Source: a virus. Taken from it: 43,990 nt of DNA. Position numbers and translations under genes: made by a program. Numbering within the stretch: position 1 is the first letter of the stretch; the number at the start of each line of letters is the position of its first letter. The notes beneath the pieces were generated by a model that searched no databases, had not been told where the DNA came from, and saw only the letters and a list, made by a program, of their open reading frames with translations. Positions 38,001-43,990 of the stretch are shown here, piece by piece. The stretch spans positions 1 to 43,990 of IMG/VR virus record IMGVR_UViG_3300042090_001763; one strand, 5' to 3'.

Positions 38001-38327
38001 GAACAAAAGGCCGGGCGCAGCGCCGCCACCTTCAGCAGCGCGGAATACGACGTGGGAACGGACAGCGTGCCGCGCGACGGGATGGCCGTGATTCACGAGG
38101 GCGAACGCATCATGCCCAGCGACCAGAACGAGCGCATCACCCGCGCGATCGAGGCGCAGTCGACGATGCCGGTGATGTCCGGCGCCGCGGCCTCGGAGGT
38201 CAATCTGCACTTCCACTCGCCCGACGCGAAGGGGGCGCGCGATCTGCTCATGCAGCATTCCGACGCGGTGCGCGCCGCGCTGACCAAGAGCTATGGCGAT
38301 TACGGCGGCCAGGCGGACTGGAGCTGA
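35028..38327 (+). CDS. Tail tape measure protein (1099 aa)
   Basis: This is the longest central tail gene. Residues of about 150-620 are helical and charged (AEVDKARHQDFIDSHSIETT, EEQRQFSEEVDAISDASAQH, QLDQLERKFETTYGQ), with a hydrophobic stretch near 85-110. Residues of about 690-920 are Gly-rich (GGGGGFGGGGFGGGDFGGG) with small hydrophobic segments. The C-terminus ends with PRDGMAVIHEGERIMPSDQN and LNLHFHS-like strands, common at tape-measure ends. It sets tail length; at about 1.5 angstrom per residue this suggests roughly 160 nm. The frame starts right after the upstream stop. Confidence 0.88.
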   Translation: MSTVNGATAVEITISVVDTNSGDVISKVKKNISDIGTAGKAAGQGAAAGMDQISKHSLTALDNVRLLRDDLGIRIPRSMEKAIASSKTLMAGIGALGQGLLAVGAIDIGIRIAEGLKKGYDEYLSLTAAAKAYAAEVDKARHQDFIDSHSIETTIARIDEATEAIRKYTNEAEKASSHQLRDWAAVLGGAQLALLNPASLSATYKGVKNLMAGKDSADKAIDAQKQLDGLQDREREQTHERNLEQIEVNHALDGELRGRQKINAELAQHTAINAENRRYETEREGALGNATSGQSGASEEALKDQKAQREAQVQTFNLNREQMQELQRMRAEAAEAGLKGEALYAQQERDAIAALKGTDKDTIDYRNSIHAKFHAEEMARLRDEATETARIQREAATAGLTGIAKTQAEGAARVGDIAGDANLSPAARAARIAAAQQTTNAQILEEQRQFSEEVDAISDASAQHQVSGFARIRADASRQLDQLERKFETTYGQIDVFAPGGAEKYAAGYADLQRGRAGIGADGDQQTAELARRNAEETEQIEAQARAKLLSGEKQQTAAIETEYEERVRKYKEQLDQQEISQDDFNRRVVAAGEEMQAQMVEQARQAREKIAGELSAIIGAHPLEGLQKLGEKFASQAGAALIQRAAAHFGGLPNPESAIDKIAGIPGVRGGSASTAASRAGGMMTIAHAEIQIGSASIAGGGGGYAGTAGAHAVGFGGAGSTTSGGWGGGLFSGSTAGGGGGFGGGGFGGGDFGGGPAASVLSGTPGALSFGAPGGGFSSAIGGIKQGVGAAQDLTSLFSSGAGGGSSAAAVLAKAKLPSGLETGAATGTDGGGSIGGGSSAFGQSMLGGGMTASNTLGAAGAGLGLFSAFKTGGFGGALSGAMSGGQLGMEVGGPIGAAIGAVGGAVLGFFGGGEQARVWWLKQGRPRLANDVDSFEHGGMDYLSAYMDMEQLKTEAHQTLSKMGFVGSRYYHDTVTGEIGQEEAKLSREQKAGRSAATFSSAEYDVGTDSVPRDGMAVIHEGERIMPSDQNERITRAIEAQSTMPVMSGAAASEVNLHFHSPDAKGARDLLMQHSDAVRAALTKSYGDYGGQADWS

Positions 38328-38330
38328 TCC

Positions 38331-39128
38331 ATGTCGCAGCATGACATCCTCAACCCGGACCCCGGCTGGATCGCGTTGCTGCAGGATTCGATGTGCCCCA
38401 ACTACGGCTTCACGCGCAAGCGCGCGGCCACCCGCTCGCTGCAAAAGGCGGTCGGAGGCGTGCCTTACACGCGGGAGATCGGCAACACGGGACACGTCTT
38501 TGTGCTCTCCTGGCTGAGCAGGTCCTGGCCATGCGTGCGCAAGCTGAAGTGGTTCTACGAGCAGTTCGAGGATGGCTTCTTCACGCTCATCGATCACGAT
38601 GGCGGAGGTCGCCACTACGTCGGCCGCTTCACCACCGAGATCGTGCCGACCGAGACCGCGAACGGCATGTGGGATGTGCAGAATGTCCAGTTCGAAGAGA
38701 TCCCGCAGTCGCCGATGCTGCAGTACCCCAACGACTGGGACGACGATGCGGTGTGGCTCTACCCGCTGAACGATTTCACCGACGAGAAGCTGGCGATCCA
38801 GGGCGCGTGGGCGCAGGGCACCGTGCAGTCGAATGGCGTCGTCCGCACCATCCTGACCGACGCGGGCACGATCGGTGACTGGGCGCAGCACGAGTATCGC
38901 GGGTACGGCTTCCAGCTGTGGATGATGACCGGCCCCGCGCAGGGCACGGTGCAGATCCTCGTCGACGGCGTGCAGGTGGAGGCGGCCATGGCGCTCACCC
39001 GCACGACGGCGCTGGCGCCGACGATGATCTACCAGGAGACCAACCTTCCGCTCGATCTCCACCGCGTGCAGGTGGTGCAGACCACGGCCGTTCCTTCGAG
39101 CTGGTTCGCGCTGCGGGTGATGCGATGA
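38331..39128 (+). CDS. Distal tail-like protein (265 aa)
   Basis: GGAG precedes the ATG. The N-terminal half has DSMCPNYGFTRKRAATRSLQ, YTREIGNTGHVFVLSWLSRS and LKWFYEQFEDGFFTLIDHDG, with GRHYVGRFTTEIVPTETANG, then VQFEEIPQSPMLQYP, resembling distal tail or tail-tip baseplate proteins that follow the tape measure. The C-terminal half contains a small lectin-like beta domain (VWLYPLNDFTDEKL, RGYGFQLWMMTGPAQGTV, QILVDGVQVE). It could contact the host surface. Confidence 0.7.
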   Translation: MSQHDILNPDPGWIALLQDSMCPNYGFTRKRAATRSLQKAVGGVPYTREIGNTGHVFVLSWLSRSWPCVRKLKWFYEQFEDGFFTLIDHDGGGRHYVGRFTTEIVPTETANGMWDVQNVQFEEIPQSPMLQYPNDWDDDAVWLYPLNDFTDEKLAIQGAWAQGTVQSNGVVRTILTDAGTIGDWAQHEYRGYGFQLWMMTGPAQGTVQILVDGVQVEAAMALTRTTALAPTMIYQETNLPLDLHRVQVVQTTAVPSSWFALRVMR

Positions 39129-39760
39129 TCGGGAAGATCGAGCGGCGTCTGTGGGGCGGAATTCCTGTGGTCGGCGTCACGCTCGACGACGCCTTTATCC
39201 CCGTACCGCCGGAGGCGCCGGACGACGCCGCGGAGATTCTGGAACTTCTGCGCAGTGGAAAAAAACGTGTGGCCGATTTCTCGCACGCGCCGCTCGCTGC
39301 GTGCCGCCTTCTGCCTTACACGCCCCTGCCGGTGTTTCTCAGGTTGCGCTGCGAATGGTGCAAACAGCTGTTCTCCTGGCGCATGACGCGGCCCTGTCAG
39401 GCGGAGCGCAGCCGCCCGCGATGGTGCACGAAACGATGCCGGGCTAAGCACGCGAGCTGGCTCGCCAACCATCCCGCCAAAGCGGCCGTTGCCGAGGCGG
39501 CAGCCGCGGAGGTTCAGCATTCAGCCGCGCCGCCTCCACGGGTATTTCCAGAGAGCAAGGTAATCCAGAAGCTCGACGCGTGCCGCGAGCGCGAGGATGA
39601 CGCCCAGCGTTTGGAGGAGCGGCGCGCATTGAGCGAGCGCGAGACCGTACAGCACATCCTGTCGCGGTGCGGGAACGAGAGCTTTCGCACGACCGAAGCC
39701 CTCGCGAAGTGGGTGGATAAGTATTTGGGGCGGTTCGTGCAGCGGGCGGTGGCGCGATGA
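39125..39760 (+). CDS. Tail-module protein with zinc-finger-like motif (211 aa)
   Basis: The ATG overlaps the upstream stop as ATGA. The N-terminal third is unremarkable (GGIPVVGVTLDDAFIPVPPE). Residues of about 75-105 carry RCEWCKQLFSWRMTRPCQAE, then RWCTKRCRAKHASWL, arranged as CxxC, C, C-x3-C, a likely zinc site of the type seen in CGNR/treble-clef proteins. The rest is charged helix (LDACREREDDAQRLEERRAL). A DNA-binding-like finger inside the tail module is unusual. It may be a regulator riding on the late transcript or a tail assembly factor. Confidence 0.62.
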   Translation: MIGKIERRLWGGIPVVGVTLDDAFIPVPPEAPDDAAEILELLRSGKKRVADFSHAPLAACRLLPYTPLPVFLRLRCEWCKQLFSWRMTRPCQAERSRPRWCTKRCRAKHASWLANHPAKAAVAEAAAAEVQHSAAPPPRVFPESKVIQKLDACREREDDAQRLEERRALSERETVQHILSRCGNESFRTTEALAKWVDKYLGRFVQRAVAR

Positions 39761-40425
39761 TTGTCTGGCCCCAGCCTCTGATGACGAGTTCCGGAGGGCG
39801 CACCGGCATTGCGCCGGCATACCTGCTCGACGTCGAGGACGCGAACGAAAACTGCTACTACTGGGCGACGCGGAAGATCACCGCGCCCAGCGTGATCGTC
39901 GGCACCGGTGGCAGCGCCAGCAATCCTTACGTGCCGTGGATCGTGCGCGCGCCCCAGCTCTCCTTCCACCGTTCGAAGCAGGTAAACACCGGGACGCTGC
40001 AGCTGCAGAACCTGAGCGGCGACACGCTGCAGTCCGACTTCAAAAAAATCGTCCGCAAGACTACGCTGGAAGGCGCGCTGGCGGTGCTGCGGCGCTGGAA
40101 CGCGGCGGCCCAGGCCGCGGAGCGGGAATTCCACTGCACGCTGAGCTTCACCGACAGCAACCCGGAGATCGCCACGCTGCAGCTCCGCCAGCTGGACGAC
40201 GCGTCGCAGGAAAGCACCCCGCGTTACCTGATGTGCGAGATCTGTCAGTGGCGCTGGTCCTCGGCGCAGTGCGGCTCGACGGCCTCCACGCCCTGCCAGC
40301 AGAGCTATCCCACCTGCCAGGTGATCGAGCGCATTTTCGTGATCATGAACAATTACGAGAAAAACTACGGCGAGACCACCGCCAACACCTCCACTTACAT
40401 GCAGAATCGGGCGCGCCAGATCTGA
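39757..40425 (+). CDS. Lambda gpL-like tail-tip protein (222 aa)
   Basis: Four-base overlap at the start. The centre RAPQLSFHRSKQVNTGTLQL and AAQAAEREFHCTLSF is beta-rich. Residues of about 158-190 carry CEICQWRWSSAQCGSTASTP, then CQQSYPTCQVI, close to the Cys pattern of the lambda gpL/phiJL001 Gp84-like (DUF2163) tail proteins (C-x2-C-x-W, x-C-G, C, T-C), which bind an iron-sulfur cluster. It would form part of the tail tip under the tape measure. Confidence 0.72.
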   Translation: MIVWPQPLMTSSGGRTGIAPAYLLDVEDANENCYYWATRKITAPSVIVGTGGSASNPYVPWIVRAPQLSFHRSKQVNTGTLQLQNLSGDTLQSDFKKIVRKTTLEGALAVLRRWNAAAQAAEREFHCTLSFTDSNPEIATLQLRQLDDASQESTPRYLMCEICQWRWSSAQCGSTASTPCQQSYPTCQVIERIFVIMNNYEKNYGETTANTSTYMQNRARQI

Positions 40426-40428
40426 GCC

Positions 40429-43400
40429 ATGCCGAACTCCTCCAGCACCGTCGTCGTCGATTCGAGCCAGACCACCAACGCGCCGGCCGCGCTCGCCTAT
40501 GGCTTCGTGTGGGTGACGGGCAAGCGGCTGGAGTATTACATGCTCCAGAACACCGGCAACTCGAATCTCGATTTCACGCGTGTGGGCTTCTGGGCGCTCG
40601 GCGAGGGCGAGTGGGACGGCTGCGAGGAGTTGTGGATCAACGACGACTTCGTGTGGGGCTCGGAGTATGACGACCCTTCGCAATTCCACTTTCACCGCGG
40701 CGCGGATTCGGTGATCGGGACCGGCGTCACCGATTTCAGTTCGGTCGGCCCCGACCAGGGCACGGACTCCTTCTGGCAGTATTTCCCTTCGGCCGTCAAC
40801 CCGCTGAACTACAGCCGCCTCGCCTATTACGGCATCTTCCGCAAACAGCCGATCGAGAATCAGACCAACAACCACCAGAACGATCCGACGCAGTGGACCG
40901 ACGTGAGCCCCATCGGCCTGTGGCGTTCGCTGCGCGTGCGCCTGTTCGATGATGAGGGAAATCAGACCGGCTATGCCTTCACGCGCAATCCGGTGTGGCA
41001 CTGGGTGGACCTGAAGCTGCGGCGGAAGATTTTCCCCGAATACAACATCGATCTCACCAACGGGATCGCCGCAGTTCCCGCTGCGTGCCTGGCGCGCTTT
41101 AACTGGGCCGATATCTACGCGAGCGCGACTTACTGTGGCCAGTTACTCGCCAACGGCCGCCCGCGCTTCAGCGGCGATTACGCCTTCGCGCAGCAGACCA
41201 CCACCACCGCAATCGAGGAAACGATGCTGCGCAGCTGCCGGGGATTCACGCGCGAGAACGCCGGCAAAATCTCTCTGCTGATCGACCAGCCGCGGTCCTC
41301 GGTGTTCACCTTCAATCGGACGCACATCATGCCGGGGAGCTTCGCGCCCAGCGATAAAACGGCGAGCGCCGCGGCGAACTCTTACGTGGGCAAGTTCCGC
41401 GATCTGCTGGTCCCCTCAATCGCCGAGATCGCCAGCATCACCTGCTCGGATCATCGCTCGAATCCCGTGGTGGCATTCACGGCGCCGCATCCCTTCAACG
41501 CCGGCGATCGAGGCGCGATTGGCGGCACCGATACCATCTACGACGGCGTGTGGACCGTGGCCAGCGTTCCGGCGGGCACACAGCCAACGACGCTGGCCCT
41601 TGCGACGAAGGGATCGAATTATCCGGCCGGCCCCGTGGGCGCGGGCGGCGTGATGGGGCTCCTCTATTCGCGCTTCAAGGAGCGGGCGCCGACCTTCTGG
41701 CATCAGAACAATCAGTACGCGCGCGGGGCGGTCGGCGTGGGGATTCCGCGCCAGCTCAACGCGGTGCCAGTCAGCTACGACTTCTGCGTGAGCACCTTCG
41801 ATCAGGTCAGCCGCATCATGCGCTACGAGCGCGATCGCGCGCTCGGCCTCGATGTCGCGCCCTATGTGACGCCGCCCGCCTTCACGTTCAAATGCCCGAT
41901 GTACGCGCTCGACGGCGCGGGAAGCGGTGCGGTCGCATGTCAGATCCAGGAAGGCGATCGCGTCACGTTCGACTCGACTGCCGACTATGCCTATCAGGGG
42001 GATTACGAAGTCCTCGACGTCGAGGAATCGCCCTTCACCAGCGCGCCGGCGGCCGGTGACGGATCGATCGCGCAGAGGGCGGATCCGGAAGGAGGACAGA
42101 CCTCCCTCACGCTGGGCGCTTTCAACGAAGCGTATATGTACGACACCACCGACCCGAACTCGGCGAGCTGGAGCAATGTGCCGGGCAGCGACCCCGGCAA
42201 CGATGGCGACTACACCGCGATCGATCTGGCCGACAACGGCCAGCTCGCTTTCCTGACGCTTTCGCTGGCCAGCGGTGCGACGTTCGACCTTCCCTCGTCG
42301 GGATTTAATCCTGCCAATTTGATCGGCTGGGCTGGGCCACAGGGTTACCTTGAGACCAACAACGTGATGCATGTGATCGCGTTGTGCGACGTGGACACCG
42401 CGACCCGGCGCTGCACCCTGCAATACGAAGACGGGCAGAACGACGTTTGGAACGGCGATGTAAACGTCGCGGCGGCGACGTGGACCGGCGACAGCACTGC
42501 GGCCACTTTGAGCACGGCAACGGTCGGTGGCGAGCCTTTTCAGTGGCTCGTCTGCACACTCGCCGGCGGCGAGGTGATCGCTTTCGGCTGCGGCGTCGTC
42601 CCGGATGGAACCGTCATCGATCTTCCCGCCGGATTCAGCTGGTACGCAACGGATGGAGTCACGCCGAAGGCGTTCGCGGTCGCATTTCCGCACGATGCGT
42701 CGCCCAGCGAAGCAGGAGCGTCGGGCAATCAGGCGCACGGCGTCGGCGCCTATGTGGACTCGACCTCTGCGACGGTCACCGCGGATGGCGGCGCGGTCGC
42801 GCACCTGAACTATCAGGATGGCTCGGGACATACATGGCACGGGAACGCGAGAGTGCTGATCTTCGCGTGGAAGAACAATAGCGGCGGCGTCTCGATCTCG
42901 ACCTCGGGCGGTCTGACCTGGATGGAGTACACCACGTCGACGGGCTTTGTGCTCGGCGTCGGGATGGGCACGTTCGAAGACAGCACGGCGATGGCGCTCC
43001 CTGCGGCCGCCGGTCAGGGAAATTCGTTGCAGGTGATCGCCGGCCCGCACGATTTTGAGATCGTCGATCACCCGGCGCATGGAGTGGGCGCCTGCTATGT
43101 CGATGCGCAGCTCACCGTGCATTGCATGTTCGAGGATGGCGAGGGAAACCAGTGGACGGGGCACGCCGACGTATTCGCCTTGTTTTATGAGCCCACGGGC
43201 GGCAGCGGCACGAATGCGGGCGGGATTTCGGTGACCGTCACCCCGGCGGGTGCCAGTATTCCGCCCAGCACCACGCAGCAGTTTACGGCGATGGTGGCCG
43301 GCTCATCGAATACCGCGGTGAACTGGAGTGTCGATGGGGTCGCGGGAGGCAATTCCACGGTGGGAACCATCGACACAACAGGGCTCTACACAGCGCCGGC

Positions 43401-43812
43401 GACGAACGGCACCCATCAGATCACCGCGACCAGCCAGGCAAATTCGGCAGCTGAGGGCTGGCAGTTTGTGCAGGTCGGGACTGGATCGAGCGGCAGCGGC
43501 GGCAGCGGGGTCCAGGTCGTGGTTTCGCCGGGGAACGCCAGCGTGCCGCTGGGTGGAACCCAGCAGTTCGCCGCGACGGTCAGCGGAGTGACGGGGTCCT
43601 ATACGGTGGCATGGGCGGTGAACGGGATCGTCGGCGGCAACTCGACGGTAGGCACAATCAGCACCTCCGGTCTATATACTGCTCCGTCAACCTCGGGGGG
43701 TGCGAGTGTTACCGCCACCGTCAACGGCACGGTGGGCGGCGCGAGCGTCATCATCGGCAATCCAGGGGGCGAGTACGGGGGTGGCGGGGGGAGGCCGATC
43801 ACCACCTCCTGA
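40429..43812 (+). CDS. Large tail-tip/central fibre protein with C-terminal repeats and Ig-like domains (1127 aa)
   Basis: The N-terminal 530 residues have tail-hub features: AYGFVWVTGKRLEYYMLQNT, DDPSQFHFHRGADSVIGTGV, SGDYAFAQQTTTTAIEETML, FDQVSRIMRYERDRALGLDV. Then come three beta-repeats of about 105-130 residues, each ending in a motif like YEDGQNDVWNG (about 665), YQDGSGHTWHG (794) or FEDGEGNQWTG (900). Two Ig-like (Big-type) domains close the protein: ISVTVTPAGASIPPSTTQQF (from about 929) and VQVVVSPGNASVPLGGTQQF (from about 1027). The Ig-like folds are typical of Acidobacteriota surface proteins, so this is probably the main receptor-binding protein. It is the last gene before the right end. 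Confidence 0.83.
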   Translation: MPNSSSTVVVDSSQTTNAPAALAYGFVWVTGKRLEYYMLQNTGNSNLDFTRVGFWALGEGEWDGCEELWINDDFVWGSEYDDPSQFHFHRGADSVIGTGVTDFSSVGPDQGTDSFWQYFPSAVNPLNYSRLAYYGIFRKQPIENQTNNHQNDPTQWTDVSPIGLWRSLRVRLFDDEGNQTGYAFTRNPVWHWVDLKLRRKIFPEYNIDLTNGIAAVPAACLARFNWADIYASATYCGQLLANGRPRFSGDYAFAQQTTTTAIEETMLRSCRGFTRENAGKISLLIDQPRSSVFTFNRTHIMPGSFAPSDKTASAAANSYVGKFRDLLVPSIAEIASITCSDHRSNPVVAFTAPHPFNAGDRGAIGGTDTIYDGVWTVASVPAGTQPTTLALATKGSNYPAGPVGAGGVMGLLYSRFKERAPTFWHQNNQYARGAVGVGIPRQLNAVPVSYDFCVSTFDQVSRIMRYERDRALGLDVAPYVTPPAFTFKCPMYALDGAGSGAVACQIQEGDRVTFDSTADYAYQGDYEVLDVEESPFTSAPAAGDGSIAQRADPEGGQTSLTLGAFNEAYMYDTTDPNSASWSNVPGSDPGNDGDYTAIDLADNGQLAFLTLSLASGATFDLPSSGFNPANLIGWAGPQGYLETNNVMHVIALCDVDTATRRCTLQYEDGQNDVWNGDVNVAAATWTGDSTAATLSTATVGGEPFQWLVCTLAGGEVIAFGCGVVPDGTVIDLPAGFSWYATDGVTPKAFAVAFPHDASPSEAGASGNQAHGVGAYVDSTSATVTADGGAVAHLNYQDGSGHTWHGNARVLIFAWKNNSGGVSISTSGGLTWMEYTTSTGFVLGVGMGTFEDSTAMALPAAAGQGNSLQVIAGPHDFEIVDHPAHGVGACYVDAQLTVHCMFEDGEGNQWTGHADVFALFYEPTGGSGTNAGGISVTVTPAGASIPPSTTQQFTAMVAGSSNTAVNWSVDGVAGGNSTVGTIDTTGLYTAPATNGTHQITATSQANSAAEGWQFVQVGTGSSGSGGSGVQVVVSPGNASVPLGGTQQFAATVSGVTGSYTVAWAVNGIVGGNSTVGTISTSGLYTAPSTSGGASVTATVNGTVGGASVIIGNPGGEYGGGGGRPITTS

Positions 43813-43887
43813 AAATGGAATGTGCACGCTATTTGGCAGAGGTTCTGCCATTTAATTTGCACAATGTTGTGCCAAACAATTTGCGCA
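43813..43887. repeat. Right prophage end, tandem transposase sites R1-R3
   Basis: Reading inward from the end, R1 (43866-43887) begins TGCGCAAATTG and ends GGCACAAC; R2 (43842-43863) begins TGTGCAAATTAAATGG and ends GCAGAAC. They stand 24 bp apart, as MuA sites R1 and R2 are adjacent in Mu. R2 matches L1 (644-665) at 19 of 22 positions. A weaker third copy (43818-43839) keeps CAAAT and GCACA. The region is AT-richer than the rest of the phage. Confidence 0.75.
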
Positions 43888-43990
43888 GCCACAGAAGCTG
43901 GGAGCCCGGAGCGAGGATCGCGCTTCGCGCGATGCCCACGCTCCACCCCAACACGCCAAAAGCGGGCGCGCTGGGGACCCCGGCCTGTTC
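43888..43990. other. Host DNA beyond the right end
   Basis: About 100 bases with no gene visible. The sequence is GC-rich with the inverted pair GATCGCG-CTT-CGCGCGAT and a terminal GGGGACCCCGG, resembling intergenic repeats of Acidobacteriota chromosomes. Confidence 0.45.

Larger units (their letters stand above)
644..43887. mobile_element. Mu-like transposable prophage (predicted full extent)
   Basis: The left boundary is the TG of TGTGCAAGTTAAAT at 644. The right boundary is the CA ending at 43887. The terminal 22 bases match as inverted repeats at 16 of 22 positions, and a second copy of the site stands just inside the right end. Between them lie MuA- and MuB-like transposition genes, a repressor switch, lysis genes and a complete Mu-type head plus long-tail module. 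The five bases outside each end (CCTAA on the left, GCCAC on the right) do not match, so the usual 5-bp target duplication is not visible. Either the boundary is off by some bases, the flanks have changed, or the two ends derive from different insertions. Confidence 0.8.

Noticed and set aside
37335-39062. A 575-codon minus-strand frame opposite the tape measure and distal tail genes
   Set aside because: Same reason: a GC-rich shadow that crosses two real genes on the other strand.
1-43990. tRNA, rRNA, integrase (tyrosine or serine) and attachment sites
   Set aside because: I looked for tRNA-like cloverleaf sequence, recombinase motifs and direct-repeat att sites; none was convincing. Integration is explained by the DDE transposase.

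Overview
The window holds an almost complete Mu-like transposable prophage (about 43.2 kb, predicted 644-43887) in a GC-rich bacterial chromosome. Host DNA is visible at both edges: the start of a leftward family-2 glycosyltransferase (1-481), a tandem 7-mer repeat (488-522) and about 100 bases after 43887. The glycosyltransferase, the 7-mer repeats, and the choice-of-anchor/fibronectin/Ig-like domain style of several proteins suggest an Acidobacteriota (Terriglobia-like) host. This is inference; no rRNA or marker gene is present.

The phage is organised from the centre outward. The switch lies near 17.35-17.65 kb. A leftward promoter with a perfect TTGACA -35 (17634-17639) drives a chain of 28 short genes (17571 to 5958), nearly all joined by 4-base ATGA/GTGA overlaps: a small HTH protein, two regulators or unknowns, the DDE transposase (MuA-like, 14398-16473), its AAA+ partner (MuB-like, 13358-14401), then many small proteins. 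Several of those are Cys-rich, one looks like a sigma region 4 HTH, one is DUF1599-like and one is excisionase-like. Left of this chain, on the same strand, are three genes whose products carry Sec signal peptides (932-5893): a choice-of-anchor/Fn3 protein and two collagen-triplet fibre-like proteins.

To the right of the switch lie an S24-like repressor that has lost its cleavage residues, a small basic protein and a lipoprotein (possible lysogenic cargo). A rightward late region follows: lysis (GH73-type muramidase, holin/lipoprotein candidates), Mu-type packaging and head genes (gp27, gp28, gp29, F and I homologues, decoration, capsid, gp36, G, gp37), then a tail module with a tube protein, a 1099-residue tape measure and lambda-like tail-tip proteins. 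No contractile sheath is visible, so the particle is predicted to be a long non-contractile-tailed (siphovirus-type) Mu relative, like the B3/D3112 group.

The most interesting non-gene signals are: a roughly 24-bp element repeated at three module boundaries (before both leftward genes at 5145 and 5893, and before the lysis genes at 19375-19398), which could be a shared late control site; tandem transposase-site-like repeats at both prophage ends without an obvious target duplication; four copies of a 14-bp repeat inside the left end; paired dyads over the early promoter; and hairpins in the gaps between late genes.
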